A stretch of DNA of 64,000 nucleotides. Source: Cynocephalus volans (lineage: Eukaryota > Chordata > Mammalia > Dermoptera > Cynocephalidae). Within the stretch, counting starts at the first letter, position 1. Every line of letters starts with the position of its first letter. The stretch is from assembly GCF_027409185.1 (NCBI RefSeq), contig NW_026902451.1, forward strand, positions 124,001 through 188,000, given 5' to 3'. Made by a program: the position numbers and the translations under genes. The notes beneath the pieces are model-generated. The model was not told the origin of the DNA, did no database searches, and was given only the letters and a program-made list of their open reading frames with translations. Below, in pieces: positions 21,300 to 34,016 of this stretch.

Positions 21300-21605
21300 A
21301 TGGGCAGCAAAATGGCGTCTGCCAGCAGGGTCGTGCAGGTAGTCAAGCCACATACTCCATTAATAAGGTTCCCTGACAGAAGAGACAATCCTAAACCCAA
21401 TGTATCAGAAGCTTTGAGATCAACAGGGGTACCATCTCATTCTGCAATTTCACAGCATTCTAAGGGAAGTAAATCACCAGATTTGCTGATGCATCAAGGT
21501 CCACCAGACACTGCAGAAATACTAAAATCATTACCTCAGAAATACAGAAGGAAACTTGTGTCTCAAGAAGAAATTGAATTTATCCAACGTGGAGGTCCAG
21601 AATAA
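21300..21605 (+). CDS. MRPS36: MRPS36/KGD4 retrocopy reading frame, unit 3 (101 aa)
   Basis: The predicted protein is identical to that of unit 2, and I see no base difference in the frame. It is also open upstream to 20910 through the L1 tail. Confidence 0.88.
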   Translation: MGSKMASASRVVQVVKPHTPLIRFPDRRDNPKPNVSEALRSTGVPSHSAISQHSKGSKSPDLLMHQGPPDTAEILKSLPQKYRRKLVSQEEIEFIQRGGPE

Positions 21606-21858
21606 TCACTGTGAGCAGCAGTTTGTCATCAAACAAAAGAACTGACTTTACGATAAAGGACTTCCAAAATAACAAATGAGAAATTGTATATTAAACAACT
21701 TTAATAAAGTAAAAAAAAAATGAAATATAGAAAATTTAGATGGACACTTTTATCTCCTAATTTATGTATCTTGGTCAGCTTCTCCACAAGCTTACCTAAT
21801 TGTTTATATGCTTTCTACTTATTAAAGTATACATTTTTAAATGTTAGCCTATTTACTC

Positions 21859-21956
21859 TTTTTTGGGGGAGAGGCAGCTAGCCAGTATGGGGATCCAAGC
21901 CCTGGACCTGGTTGTATAACACCACGCTCTAAGCAACTGAGCTAACTGGCCAGCCC
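21859..21956 (-). mobile_element. tRNA-Ile-derived SINE in the retrocopy tail, unit 3
   Basis: Same position in the insert as in unit 2. Confidence 0.8.
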
Positions 21957-22710
21957 ATATTAATATACTCTTGATTATCAAATATAATGTGTTGAACTAT
22001 TAAAAGCACGCGGTGTTCAATATACTAGTATATATTTCCCATAATTTTACTTTTCTTTCTGTTTCTGTTTAGACACGGGAAGAATTTATCAGGCAGAATT
22101 GCCGTTTTAAGGATGTAATTTTCCTGAAATTGGATGAGGATCAGTGAAATAATGATTATTTGTTCTGAATTCTCTCACATTTTTTAATTCACAAGGTTAC
22201 TGAACTATAACTGGCTTAATAAATGTATCCTTCTCTAGAATCTTCTTCTGTAGTCAGACGTGTTGTCCATTGTGCATATCCTACTCTAAATGATAAAAAT
22301 ATAGCCGAGATAAAACAGTTGACTATGGGATTTAGACTGGGGAGATAACAGAAAAGATTATTTGTAACCTATATTTTAAAAAATGCAGAAAAGTATAAAA
22401 TGGAAAATAAGAGATAAAAATGAATATAGCCTAGGAATAAATGTTTCACTAGAAACTGCAATTTATTATCTTTTGGGGATGTTAAGAAAGGCTTGTTTTT
22501 TTGTTTAGTTTTGTGATCACGTATGTAAATCCTGATAACCATTAACTTTCTCAAATTTAATGTCTGAAAGACAAAATCAACCAAAATATTTACTTATTAA
22601 GCAATTTATGAAATTTTAATAGGGCCTTCTTGTGTGTCAAGGCTGTGTATATTGTAAAAGCCTCACAAAGCTGAATAAATTCTCTTCCATACCTTTAAAA
22701 AAAAAAAAAG

Positions 22711-23085
22711 AAAAAAGAATGGAATACTGCCATTTGCAACGACATGGGTGGACCTAGAGAGAATTATATTAAGTGAAACAAGTCAGGCCCAGAAAGAGAA
22801 ATGTCACGTTCTCTCTTATTTGTGCGAGGTAAAGATAAATAGATAAATGCACACAGGAAAAAAAAAAAAAAAAAAAAAAAGGAAAAATGGGGGGGAGGGG
22901 GGAAGAAGACGCGACAATTGCAATTCCTTGAAATTGATAGGACAAGCAAACTTTCAGAAAGGACATTGTTGGGAGGGAGGAGGGAGGGAGGTTTCTGTAA
23001 TTGGCCGCAATGATCAACCACATTGTATGTCGACAAAATAAAATAAAATAAAAAACTAATACTAAAAATCAATCAATCAATCAAT
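22711..23085 (+). mobile_element. Sense L1 3' end, unit 3 (right of the insert)
   Basis: The purine-rich 3' UTR lacks 13 bp relative to units 1, 2, 4 and 5 (near 22975-22991). Confidence 0.9.
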
Positions 23086-23093
23086 CCATAGCA

Positions 23094-23801
23094 ATGTGTG
23101 TTTCCTTATTCCCTACCGCCGCCAGGGCATTCCCCCCAAGCCCCACCCCCCACCTGTCAGCCGGTCCTGCACCTGCCAGGCCCCGCCCACTGTGGGCCTC
23201 CACCCCCCCTCCCCTTGGAGCCCGGATGTCTGGGAGGAGGGGGCGGCAGCGCAGCAGCAGCGGCGGACCCAGGAGGCCTCCGAGGGAAGCGGCGCGGCGC
23301 GGCGGCGGAGCAGGTAAGGCCCCCGGGAGGGGGCTGTGGGTCCCCAAAGAGGCAGGGCAGGGGCGCAGTGTCGGAGTGAGAGAGGAGGGAGGCGCGGGGT
23401 GCCTCGGGAGGGTCCCCCGAAGCCGCGAGTGGGGGAGGGGCGGGGCGGCCGAAAGCAGACGGCGGCGAGGTGCCCAGCGCCGGCAGGGCGGTGAAATCGG
23501 GGCGCCCTCCTGCCCTACTCAGGAGGAGCCCAGCGCTGTCCCGCCATCCATCCCCCCTGCGCGCCGGGCTCGCCTCGTGCTAGGGCTGTGGTGGGAGCGG
23601 CCGGCCGGCAGGCGGTGCCGGGAGCCAGGCCGGATAAGCGGCTGCGGCGGCGGCAAGGCAAGGCTGTGGCCTCGGGTTCCCGGGGCCAGGGGAGCAGAGG
23701 GGGGGGGCAGGGGGCCAGCGTGCAAGTGTGCACGTGTGCACTTGTAAGTGCAAGTGCAGGGTGGCGGGAGACGCGGCCGCGGGAGGTCCAGGCCGGGAGC
23801 G
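23094..23801. promoter_or_regulatory. GC island A, unit 3
   Basis: As in unit 2. GTGAAATCGG near 23491 replaces the GTGACATCGG of the other units. Confidence 0.6.
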
Positions 23802-24515
23802 CTTTTCTCAGGAGTGGGTCGATGGTCTTCTGTGTTGTCACTGCGTTTTTATCCTTCCTTTTGCGGTTCCCTGTTAGTATCTTCTTGGACTTGGAAGAGT
23901 TCTTCGTAGACATTTGTGAATTCTCTCAGCTTTTGTTAGCCTAGGAAAGGACTTTTGCTGTCCGTGTTTGAAGGATCCTTGTTTGGGTACAGTCCTCTTG
24001 ATAGGGAAGTCTTTCCTTCTGCTGCTTCTAAACTTTGCAACATCCCATTCTTTCCTGGACTGTGAGGTTTCTGTTCATATATTTGCTGAAACCTGTATTT
24101 GGACCCTTTTGAGTGTGTGTGCGTGTGTGTGTGTGTGTGTGTGTCTGTGCATGTGTGTGTTTCTGTCTCCATGCGTTTCAGTGTTCTTCCTTTGTGATTT
24201 GTGTGGTTTGACTCTTTGGCTAGTGTAGGTGACACTGATCTGAGCGTTCATGTACAAACTTCTGTGGGGACATATGTTTTCAGTTCTCCTGCGTGTGTCT
24301 CCAGCAGTACAATTGCTGGGTCACGGTAGTCACCTGACATTTCCCAGGTTGTCAAAGTGCCAGTCGGGAGTTGATTTTGTTTAGGCCTAAGTATTTGCTT
24401 CTGTGGGGTGTTCTGGCCAATGGATTCGGGGGATCCTTGATGGCAAGTGTATAGAGAATAGGAGAGGGCATGGTTGTGGAGCCCAGGCTGGGGTCCACAA
24501 GGATGCATCTAATTA
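23802..24515 (-). mobile_element. Antisense L1-like DNA with (TG)n, segment A, unit 3
   Basis: (TG)n at about 24113-24160 (48 bp). CTTGGACTTGG near 23884 is shared with units 5 and 6. Confidence 0.45.
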
Positions 24516-25328
24516 GTCCCCACCCCCCTGCGGGCATTCACCCCTGTGTTCCCGCCACTTCCACCTCCACCCACCCTTGTCCCGGCCCCGCCCAGTCTGG
24601 GGTGTCGAGTCCTCCCCCTGAGGCGGCCTGGAGAGGCCGGGATCGCGCACGTCTCCCAGACGCGGCCGGGCCGGCGGGCGCACCAGAGCCTGCTCGGTCC
24701 CCGTGTGCACCGGAGCACTGGACGACGCAGCGGCGGCAGCGGCAGCGGTGGACGACGGAGGAGACCGGCGAGAGGAGCGGCGCGGCGCGGCGGAGCAGGT
24801 AGGGCCCACGTGAGGGGGCTGTGGCTCCCGAGCGAGGCAGGGGAGTAGCGTCGTCGCGCCGCGGGGTGTCTTAGGAGGGTCCCCCGAGTCCTGATTTCGG
24901 GAGTGGGGGCAGAGGCCAGCGGGGAGGGATGCAGACGGCGGGCGGGGTGCCCGGCGCTGGCAGAGACAGGAGGCTGGGGCGCCCTCCTCCCCTCCGCAGG
25001 AGCCCAGCGCTGCTCCGCCGTCCGTCCGTCCGTCCGTCCGTCCGTCCGTCCGTCCGTCCGTCTGTCCGTCCGTCCGCCCGTCCAACCGACCGACCGTCCG
25101 ACCGTCCGTCCAAGGGCCCCAGCGCGCCGGTGGCCTTGTCCCAGGGCTGCTGCGGGAGCAGCCGGCGGGGGGCGGTGTGGGGGCCAGAACGGAGTAGCAG
25201 GTGCAGCTGTGCTGTGGCCTCCTGGTCACGGGGCCGTGTCCTCCGTTCCCGGGCCTGGTGAGCCATCGCCGCCGCTGCGATTGCGAGGGCAGTGGGGACA
25301 AGGCCAGCAGGGCATGGCGGGAGCGGTT
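24516..25328. promoter_or_regulatory. GC island B, unit 3
   Basis: CCCCTCCGCAGG near 24989 is the form shared by units 3-6. CACCTCCACCCACC near 24562 is private. Confidence 0.6.
25018..25112 (+). repeat. (CCGT)n microsatellite, unit 3
   Basis: About 95 bp, with a CTGT interruption. Confidence 0.95.
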
Positions 25329-26848
25329 TTGTCGTCTTCCTTGCAGGTTGAGTGTGTTCTTTGTTTTTCTCCTTCCATGACTGCTGACTTTCGTCCCTGC
25401 AGACGTGGTGCTGGGGCATGTGAGCGTCATCGTTGAGATGGAGGAGCCCTGTGCAGCGCTTTGGGAGAGCGGTCTGCTGTGGGGAATCCTCTCGGCCTTC
25501 GTCTGTCTGGGAGAGGATTGTCTCTCTCCCTGTTTGAAGGATACTCTTGTCCATACAGTGCTCTTGTCTGAAAGGCTTTGTTGTTGTTTTTGTTGTTGTT
25601 AAATTTTTGGTTTGGCTAGAACGTCTCTTTCTCTCCTGGACTGGGAGTTTTCTGTTGAAGAATTTACTGAAATCTGTATTAAGACTTTATGTGAGTGTGT
25701 GTGTAAGTGTGTGTGTTTGCGCGTGTGAGAGTGAGTGTGTGTTTGTGTGTGTGTGTGTGTGTGCGCCCCTCTCTTGCCGGTTTCAGTATTGTTCCTTGGC
25801 GTTCCGTGTGGTTTTGACTCTTTGACTAGTGTAAGTGAGGCTGATCGGAGCGTTCATATATAAACTTTTGTGTGGACAGATTTTCAGTTTTCGTTCGTAG
25901 GTCCCCAGCGGTAGGATTGCTGGGCCACGTAGTAAGTTTACATTTCACGTTTTGAAAAACTACCGACCTGGTTTCCTGGCAGTCTGTAGCATTTTCCAGT
26001 CTCTCCCTCAATATATGAGGGTTGTGCTATCTCTATAGCCTTGTCAATACCTTGTCTTGACTGTCTTTTTGATTTATAGGCCTTGTAATGTGTGCCACCT
26101 ATTATCTCACTGTGGTATTGATAGCCATTTCCTTGCTGGTGACGATGAATATCTTCTTCGGTGCTTATTGGCCTTTCCTATCTGTCACTTAGAGAAATGC
26201 TCATTTGAATGATCTGAGCAGGTTTGTGGTTTGTTTGTTACTGGCGGCTGGCCTGTGTGGGGATCCTAACCCTTGCTCTTGGTATGAGAGCACCACCCTC
26301 TAACCAGCAGAGCTAACGGGCCGACTCTTCCTCTGACCATTTTTTAAAAAATTCTGCCTACTGTCGTTTAGGAGCTCTTTCTATAGTCTTGTTCTTAATC
26401 TGTGAATTGAAAATGTATTTTTCCTGTGCAGCCTGATGTCTTTTCTTTTTCTCAGTGGTGTCCTGTAAAGCACAGCAGTTTTACGTTGCATGATATCCCG
26501 TTTACTCTTTCTTTATATGGGTTCTTGTGTTTTCGGCATCTTACCTAAGAGACCACCACCACATCCGGTATCACAAAGGTTTGTTCCTGTGTTTCTCGAG
26601 TGTTGTAGTTTGAGTTCTTACAGTTAGCTCTGTGACACGTGTGGTGTTCACTTTTGGGTATGGGGTTAGAAAAGGGCTCGATTTCATTTCTTTCCATGTG
26701 GCTATTCAGTTGTCTCAGCACCATTTGTTGTGGTCCCAAAGCACTTGTGAAAATCCAGTTGTCATAGCTGCATGAGCTTGCTTCTAGGCCGTCAATTCTG
26801 TTCCTCTGATGTACACTTTATGCCAGCGCTGCACTGTGTTTCTTTTTA
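25329..26848 (-). mobile_element. Old antisense L1 with (TG)n, segment B, unit 3
   Basis: AATGCTCATTTGAATG near 26196 is shared with unit 2; the other units have AATGCTCCTTTGAATG. Confidence 0.7.
26240..26325 (-). mobile_element. tRNA-Ile-derived SINE, unit 3
   Basis: Same insertion site as in unit 1. Confidence 0.75.
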
Positions 26849-28415
26849 TTGGACTTGAATTTTTACTTTTTATTGACAGCTCGCAACTGCATATGTTTAT
26901 GGGGCACCATGTGATAATTGCACACATGTGTACATTGTGCAGTGAGCAAGTTAGGCAAGTAACACACTCGTGACCTCACATACTTCCTCCCCTGTGGTAA
27001 GAGCACTGAAAATCCACTCTTTTGGTCATTCTGAAATATACATTATTATTAACTATAGTCACCTTGCTGTGTAATAGATCACCAGACCTTATTTCTCCAG
27101 AGTGAAACTTTGTACCCATTGGTCAAACTTCCCTTCGTCCTTGTTCCTCCATCCCCCCCGCCCGCAGCTCCCAGGCTCTGCTAACCATCATTCTGGTCTC
27201 TAGTTCCATGAGTCTGACCTTTCCAGTTTCCACATTCAAGTGAAATCATGCAGCATGTCTTTCTGTGCCTGGCATGCGACACTCAGCGTAATGTCTTCTA
27301 GTTGCATCCCAGTTGTTGGAAAATGACAGAGTTTTGTTCTTTTCTAAGGCCGAATAGTATTTCATTGTGTACTTAGACCACGTTTTCTTTATCTGTTCGT
27401 CTGTTAATAAACACTTAGGTTGATTCTATATCTTGACTCTTATGGATAATGCCTCAGTGAACATGGGAGTACAGATATCTCTTCGACCTATTGATTTCAG
27501 TTCTTTGGGGGATATTCCCTGAAGTGGGATTGCTGGATCATACGGTAATTCTATTTACAGATTTTTGAGAAACCTCCATGCTGTTTTCTGTAATGGTTGT
27601 ACGTTCCTACCAGCAGTGTACAAGGGTAGCCTTTTCTCCACGTCCTTGCCAGTGCTAGTTATCTTTTGTCTTTTTGATACTAGCCATTCTAATGGGTATG
27701 AAGTAATTATGTGTCCTAGTGATTTTAATTTGTATTTCCCTGATGATTAGGGAGGTTGAGCATTTTTTCATCAGCCTGTTGGCCATGTGGAGGTCTTATT
27801 CTGAGAAACGTATGTTCAGTTACTCTGCCCATTTTTTAAATCGGGTTGTTGTCTTGCTATTGAGTTGTTTGAATTTTGTATGTATTTTTGGATACTTATT
27901 CATAATCAGGTGTATAGTTTTCCAATATTTTCTCTCATTCCAGTCATCGTGTCTTCGCTCTCCTACTTGTTCTTTTCCTGTGCGGAAGCTTTTTAATTTG
28001 ATGCAATCCCATTTTCGTCTCTGTTTGATTTTGTCGCCTTGCTTTTGGGGCTATCTGCAAAAAATCATTGCCCAGACCAATGTTGTGGAGCTTTTCCCAT
28101 ATGTTTTCTTCTAGCAATTTTACAGTTTCAGGTGTTCCATTTCCATCTTTAATCCATATTGAGCCGATTTTTGTAGGTGGTGTAAGATAAGAGAAGGGTT
28201 CAACTTCATTTTTCTGAGTGTGTATACACGGTTTTGCCAACACCGGTTATTGAAGAAACTGTCATTTGCTCGTTATGCGTTCTTGGTACCTTTATTGAAA
28301 AATCATTTGACTGTCAATATGTAGTTTTATTTTGGGGCTCCAGTTTGTTTCACTGGTTGACGTGAATGTTTTTAGTCTACTACCTTGTGGTTTTGATTAC
28401 TGTAGCATGTGTCTT
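26849..28415 (-). mobile_element. Antisense L1MA-like fragment across units 3 and 4
   Basis: It carries TGCAAAAAATC near 28056, unlike the unit 2 and 3 copies. Confidence 0.85.
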
Positions 28416-28594
28416 TGTCCATTTCTGTTGCTTAGAACAGAATTACCTAAAACTGGGTGATTTATAAAGAAACAGTCTTTATGGCTTACAGTTTCAAATG
28501 TTGGGAAGCCCAAAGTCCAGGTAACACATCTGGTGAGGAACTTGTTTGGTGGTGACTTCAACGACACAGTGTATCACACTGTGAGAAAGGCAGG

Positions 28595-28630
<36 letters not shown>

Positions 28631-28652
28631 AGAGAGAGAGAGAGAGAGAGAG
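28416..28652 (-). mobile_element. Antisense MaLR-type LTR fragment, unit 4
   Basis: The GA tract at 28598-28652 is interrupted by GCGC. Confidence 0.6.
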
Positions 28653-30731
28653 GGCATGCAACACACACGTAAAATTCTTCACCTCGATCACGTGGGACTC
28701 ATCCCAGGGATGCAAGGTTGGTTCAACATATGCAAATCAATAAATGTGATACACCATATTCATGAAATCAAACACAAGGACCATGCGGTCATCTGTATAG
28801 TTGCTGAAAGAGCACTTGATAAAATTCAACAGTCATTCATGAGAAAGGCCTTCTATAAGTTAGGTATAGATTTCAACTATCTCAACATAATTAAAGCCGT
28901 ATATGATAAACCCACTGCCAATATCATCCTGAATGGGGAAAAGCTGAAAGCTGTTCCTTTAAGAACAGGAACTAGACAAGGATGCCCACCCTCACCACTC
29001 CTATTCAATATAGTGTTGGAGGTACTAGCCAGAGCAATCAGAGAAGAGAAGGAAATAAAGGGCATCCAGATTGGAAACGATGAAGTCAAACTGTCCCTGT
29101 TTGCAGATGACATGATCCTATATGTCGAACAGTCTGAAGGCTCTACAAAAAAACTCTTGGAGTTGATAAAGGATTTCAGCAAAGTAGCAGGATACAAAAT
29201 CAACACAAAAAAACCGGTAGCATTTCTATTCTCCAATAGTGGACATGCAGAAAGAGAAATCAAGAAAGCTTGCCCATTGACAGTAGCCACCAAAAACATA
29301 AGGTACTTAGGAAGCGAGTTAACCAAGGATGTGAAAAATCTCTATAATGAGAACTACAAACCACTGCTGAGAGAAAGTGGAGAGGAGACAAGACGATGGA
29401 AAGATATCCCATGCTCTTGGATTGGAAGCATCAACATAGTGAAAATGTCCATACTACCCAAAGTGATATACAAATTCAATGCAGTCCCCATCAAAATTCC
29501 AGTGACATTTTTCTCAGAAATGGAAAGAACTATCCAGACGCTGATATGGAATAACAAAAGACCACGCATAGCCGCAGCAACGCTGAGCCAAAAAAGTAAA
29601 GCTGGAGGCGTAACACTACCTGACTTTAAACTCTCCTACAAAGCTATCATAAGCAAAACAGTACAGTATGGTACTGGCATAAAAACAGACACACTGCTCA
29701 GTGGAATAGAATGGAGAATCCAGAAATCAACCCACACACCTACAGCCGTCTGATCTTTGACAAAGGCACCAAGCCTGTACACTGGGGAAGAGACCGCCTC
29801 TTCAGGAAATGGTGCTGGGAGAACTGGATATCGATATGCAGGAGAATGAAACTAGACCCATACCTTTCACCATACACTAAAGGCAACTCAAAATGGATTG
29901 AAGAATTAATTATACACCCCGAAACAATAAAACCTCTTCAAGAAAGCATAGGCGAAACGCTTCAGGAAGTAGGACTGGACACAGACTTCATGAACATGAC
30001 CCCCAAAGCATGGGCAACCAAAGGAAAAATAAACAAATGGGATTATATCCAACTGAAAAGCTTCTGCACAGCAAAAGAAAGAATTAACATAGTTAAAAGA
30101 CAACCAACACAGTGGGAGAAAATATTTGCAAAATATGCATCTGACAGAGGATTTATACTTAGAACATACAAGGAACTCAAACAACTTTACGAGGAAGAAA
30201 CAAGCAACCCGATTAAAAAATGGGCAAAAGAGCTAAATAGGCATTTCTCTAAGGAAGATCTACGAATGGCCGGCAGACATATGAAAGAATGCTCAACATC
30301 ACTCAGCATTCGGGAAAGGCAAATCAAAAGCACACTGAGATACCATCTCACCCCAGTGAGGATGGCTAAAATCCAAAAGACTCTGAACGGTAAATGCTGG
30401 CGAGGCTGCGGAGGAAAAGGAACTCTCATACATTGTTGGTGGGACTGCAAAAGGGTGCAGCCTCCATGGAAAATGGGATGGAGTTTCCTCAAACAACTGC
30501 AGATAGATCTGCCATAGATCTACCATTCCCAGCTATCCCACTGCTGGGAATACACCCAGAGGAATGGAAATCATCGAGTCGAAGGTACACCTTTTCCCCA
30601 GTGTTCATCGCAGCACTATTTACAATAGCCAAGAGTTGGAACCAGCCCAGATGTCCATCATCAGTTGAGTGGATATGGACAATGTGGTATATGTACACAA
30701 TGGAATACTACTCAGCTTTAAAAAAGAATGG
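28653..30731 (+). mobile_element. Sense L1 ORF2 fragment, unit 4 (left of the insert)
   Basis: CATATTCATGAAATC near 28755 and ATGAAAGAATGC near 30280 agree with units 1 and 5-7 rather than with 2 and 3. Confidence 0.93.
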
Positions 30732-30783
30732 GATCTCCGGGGCTCGCCTGCGCCCCGGAAGCTGCCCCTTCTCGGGGGTCAAG

Positions 30784-31089
30784 ATGGGCAGCAAAATGGC
30801 GTCTGCCAGCAGGGTCGTGCAGGTAGTCAAGCCACATACTCCATTAATAAGGTTCCCTGACAGAAGAGACAATCCTAAACCCAATGTATCAGAAGCTTTG
30901 AGATCAACAGGGGTACCATCTCATTCTGCAATTTCACAGCATTCTAAGGGAAGTAAATCACCAGATTTGCTGATGCATCAAGGTCCACCAGACACTGCAG
31001 AAATACTAAAATCATTACCTCAGAAATACAGAAGGAAACTTGTGTCTCAAGAAGAAATTGAATTTATCCAACGTGGAGGTCCAGAATAA
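30784..31089 (+). CDS. MRPS36: MRPS36/KGD4 retrocopy reading frame, unit 4 (101 aa)
   Basis: Protein identical to the other five copies. The frame extends open upstream to 30394. Confidence 0.88.
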   Translation: MGSKMASASRVVQVVKPHTPLIRFPDRRDNPKPNVSEALRSTGVPSHSAISQHSKGSKSPDLLMHQGPPDTAEILKSLPQKYRRKLVSQEEIEFIQRGGPE

Positions 31090-31342
31090 TCACTGTGAGC
31101 AGCAGTTTGTCATCAAACAAAAGAACTGACTTTACGATAAAGGACTTCCAAAATAACAAATGAGAAATTGTATATTAAACAACTTTAATAAAGTAAAAAA
31201 AAAATGAAATATAGAAAATTTAGATGGACACTTTTATCTCCTAATTTATGTATCTTGGTCAGCTTCTCCACAAGCTTACCTAATTGTTTATATGCTTTCT
31301 ACTTATTAAAGTATACATTTTTAAATGTTAGCCTATTTACTC

Positions 31343-31440
31343 TTTTTTGGGGGAGAGGCAGCTAGCCAGTATGGGGATCCAAGCCCTGGACCTGGTTGTA
31401 TAACACCACGCTCTAAGCAACTGAGCTAACTGGCCAGCCC
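31343..31440 (-). mobile_element. tRNA-Ile-derived SINE in the retrocopy tail, unit 4
   Basis: Same position in the insert as in unit 2. Confidence 0.8.
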
Positions 31441-32196
31441 ATATTAATATACTCTTGATTATCAAATATAATGTGTTGAACTATTAAAAGCACGCGGTGT
31501 TCAATATACTAGTATATATTTCCCATAATTTTACTTTTCTTTCTGTTTCTGTTTAGACACGGGAAGAATTTATCAGGCAGAATTGCCGTTTTAAGGATGT
31601 AATTTTCCTGAAATTGGATGAGGATCAGTGAAATAATGATTATTTGTTCTGAATTCTCTCACATTTTTTAATTCACAAGGTTACTGAACTATAACTGGCT
31701 TAATAAATGTATCCTTCTCTAGAATCTTCTTCTGTAGTCAGACGTGTTGTCCATTGTGCATATCCTACTCTAAATGATAAAAATATAGCCGAGATAAAAC
31801 AGTTGACTATGGGATTTAGACTGGGGAGATAACAGAAAAGATTATTTGTAACCTATATTTTAAAAAATGCAGAAAAGTATAAAATGGAAAATAAGAGATA
31901 AAAATGAATATAGCCTAGGAATAAATGTTTCACTAGAAACTGCAATTTATTATCTTTTGGGGATGTTAAGAAAGGCTTGTTTTTTTGTTTAGTTTTGTGA
32001 TCACGTATGTAAATCCTGATAACCATTAACTTTCTCAAATTTAATGTCTGAAAGACAAAATCAACCAAAATATTTACTTATTAAGCAATTTATGAAATTT
32101 TAATAGGGCCTTCTTGTGTGTCAAGGCTGTGTATATTGTAAAAGCCTCACAAAGCTGAATAAATTCTCTTCCATACCTTTAAAAAAAAAAAAAAAG

Positions 32197-32584
32197 AAAA
32201 AAGAATGGAATACTGCCATTTGCAACGACATGGGTGGACCTAGAGAGAATTATATTAAGTGAAACAAGTCAGGCCCAGAAAGAGAAATGTCACGTTCTCT
32301 CTTATTTGTGCGAGGTAAAGATAAATAGATAAATGCACACAGGAAAAAAAAAAAAAAAAAAAAAAAGGAAAAATGGGGGGGAGGGGGGAAGAAGACGCGA
32401 CAATTGCAATTCCTTGAAATTGATAGGACAAGCAAACTTTCAGAAAGGACATTGTTGGGAGGGAGGAAGGAGAGGGAGGAGGGAGGGAGGTTTCTGTAAT
32501 TGGCCGCAATGATCAACCACATTGTATGTCGACAAAATAAAATAAAATAAAAAACTAATACTAAAAATCAATCAATCAATCAAT
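32197..32584 (+). mobile_element. Sense L1 3' end, unit 4 (right of the insert)
   Basis: It has the long form of the purine-rich 3' UTR tract. Confidence 0.9.
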
Positions 32585-32592
32585 CCATAGCA

Positions 32593-33300
32593 ATGTGTGT
32601 TTCCTTATTCCCTACCGCCGCCAGGGCATTCCCCCCAAGCCCCACCCCCCACCTGTCAGCCGGTCCTGCACCTGCCAGGCCCCGCCCACTGTGGGCCTCC
32701 ACCCCCCCTCCCCTTGGAGCCCGGATGTCTGGGAGGAGGGGGCGGCAGCGCAGCAGCAGCGGCGGACCCAGGAGGCCTCCGAGGGAAGCGGCGCGGCGCG
32801 GCGGCGGAGCAGGTAAGGCCCCCGGGAGGGGGCTGTGGGTCCCCAAAGAGGCAGGGCAGGGGCGCAGTGTCGGAGTGAGAGAGGAGGGAGGCGCGGGGTG
32901 CCTCGGGAGGGTCCCCCGAAGCCGCGAGTGGGGGAGGGGCGCGGCGGCCGAAAGCAGACGGCGGCGAGGTGCCCAGCGCCGGCAGGGCGGTGACATCGGG
33001 GCGCCCTCCTGCCCTACTCAGGAGGAGCCCAGCGCTGTCCCGCCATCCATCCCCCCTGCGCGCCGGGCTCGCCTCGTGCTAGGGCTGTGGTGGGAGCGGC
33101 CGGCCGGCAGGCGGTGCCGGGAGCCAGGCCGGATAAGCGGCTGCGGCCGCGGCAAGGCAAGGCTGTGGCCTCGGGGTCCCGGGGCCAGGGGAGCAGAGGG
33201 GGGGGGCAGGGGGCCAGCGTGCAAGTGTGCACGTGTGCACTTGTAAGTGCAAGTGCAGGGTGGCGGGAGACGCGGCCGCGGGAGGTCCAGGCCGGGAGCG
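32593..33300. promoter_or_regulatory. GC island A, unit 4
   Basis: Private GGGGCGCGGCGG near 32936 and GCGGCCGCGGC near 33143. Confidence 0.6.
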
Positions 33301-33614
33301 CTTTTCTCAGGAGTGGGTCGATGGTCTTCTGTGTTGTCACTGCGTTTTTATCCTTCCTTTTGCGGTTCCCTGTTAGTATCTTCTTGTATTTGGAAGAGTT
33401 CTTCGTAGACATTTGTGAATTCTCTCAGCTTTTGTTAGCCTAGGAAAGGACTTTTGCTGTCCGTGTTTGAAGGATCCTTGTTTGGGTACAGTCCTCTTGA
33501 TAGGGAAGTCTTTCCTTCTGCTGCTTCTAAACTTTGCAACATCCCATTCTTTCCTGGACTGTGAGGTTTCTGTTCATATATTTGCTGAAACCTGTATTTG
33601 GACCCTTTTGAGTG

Positions 33615-33645
<31 letters not shown>

Positions 33646-34016
33646 CTGTGCATGTGTGTGTTTCTGTCTCCATGCGTTTCAGTGTTCTTCCTTTGTGATT
33701 TGTGTGGTTTGACTCTTTGGCTAGTGTAGGTGACACTGATCTGAGCGTTCATGTACAAACTTCTGTGGGGACATATGTTTTCAGTTCTCCTGCGTGTGTC
33801 TCCAGCAGTACAATTGCTGGGTCACGGTAGTCACCTGACATTTCCCAGGTTGTCAAAGTGCCAGTCGGGAGTTGATTTTGTTTAGGCCTAAGTATTTGCT
33901 TCTGTGGGGTGTTCTGGCCAATGGATTCGGGGGATCCTTGATGGCAAGTGTATAGAGAATAGGAGAGGGCATGGTTGTGGAGCCCAGGCTGGGGTCCACA
34001 AGGATGCATCTAATTA
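33301..34016 (-). mobile_element. Antisense L1-like DNA with (TG)n, segment A, unit 4
   Basis: (TG)n at about 33611-33662 (52 bp). CTTGTATTTGG near 33383 is shared with units 1 and 2. Confidence 0.45.

Larger units (their letters stand above)
21248..22710 (+). pseudogene. MRPS36: MRPS36 processed retrocopy, unit 3
   Basis: Flanked by AAAAAAGAATGG at 21236-21247 and 22711-22722. The terminal A run is one base shorter than in unit 2. Confidence 0.93.
17541..27018. repeat. Macrosatellite unit 3 (9.48 kb)
   Basis: A full unit with the insert. It carries a 13-bp shortening of the purine-rich L1 3' UTR near 22975-22991 that is shared with units 6 and 7 but not 4 or 5. It also has a private A-to-G change near 19569. 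Confidence 0.97.
30732..32196 (+). pseudogene. MRPS36: MRPS36 processed retrocopy, unit 4
   Basis: Target-site duplication at 30720-30731 and 32197-32208. The terminal A run (15 bases) is the longest among the copies. Confidence 0.93.
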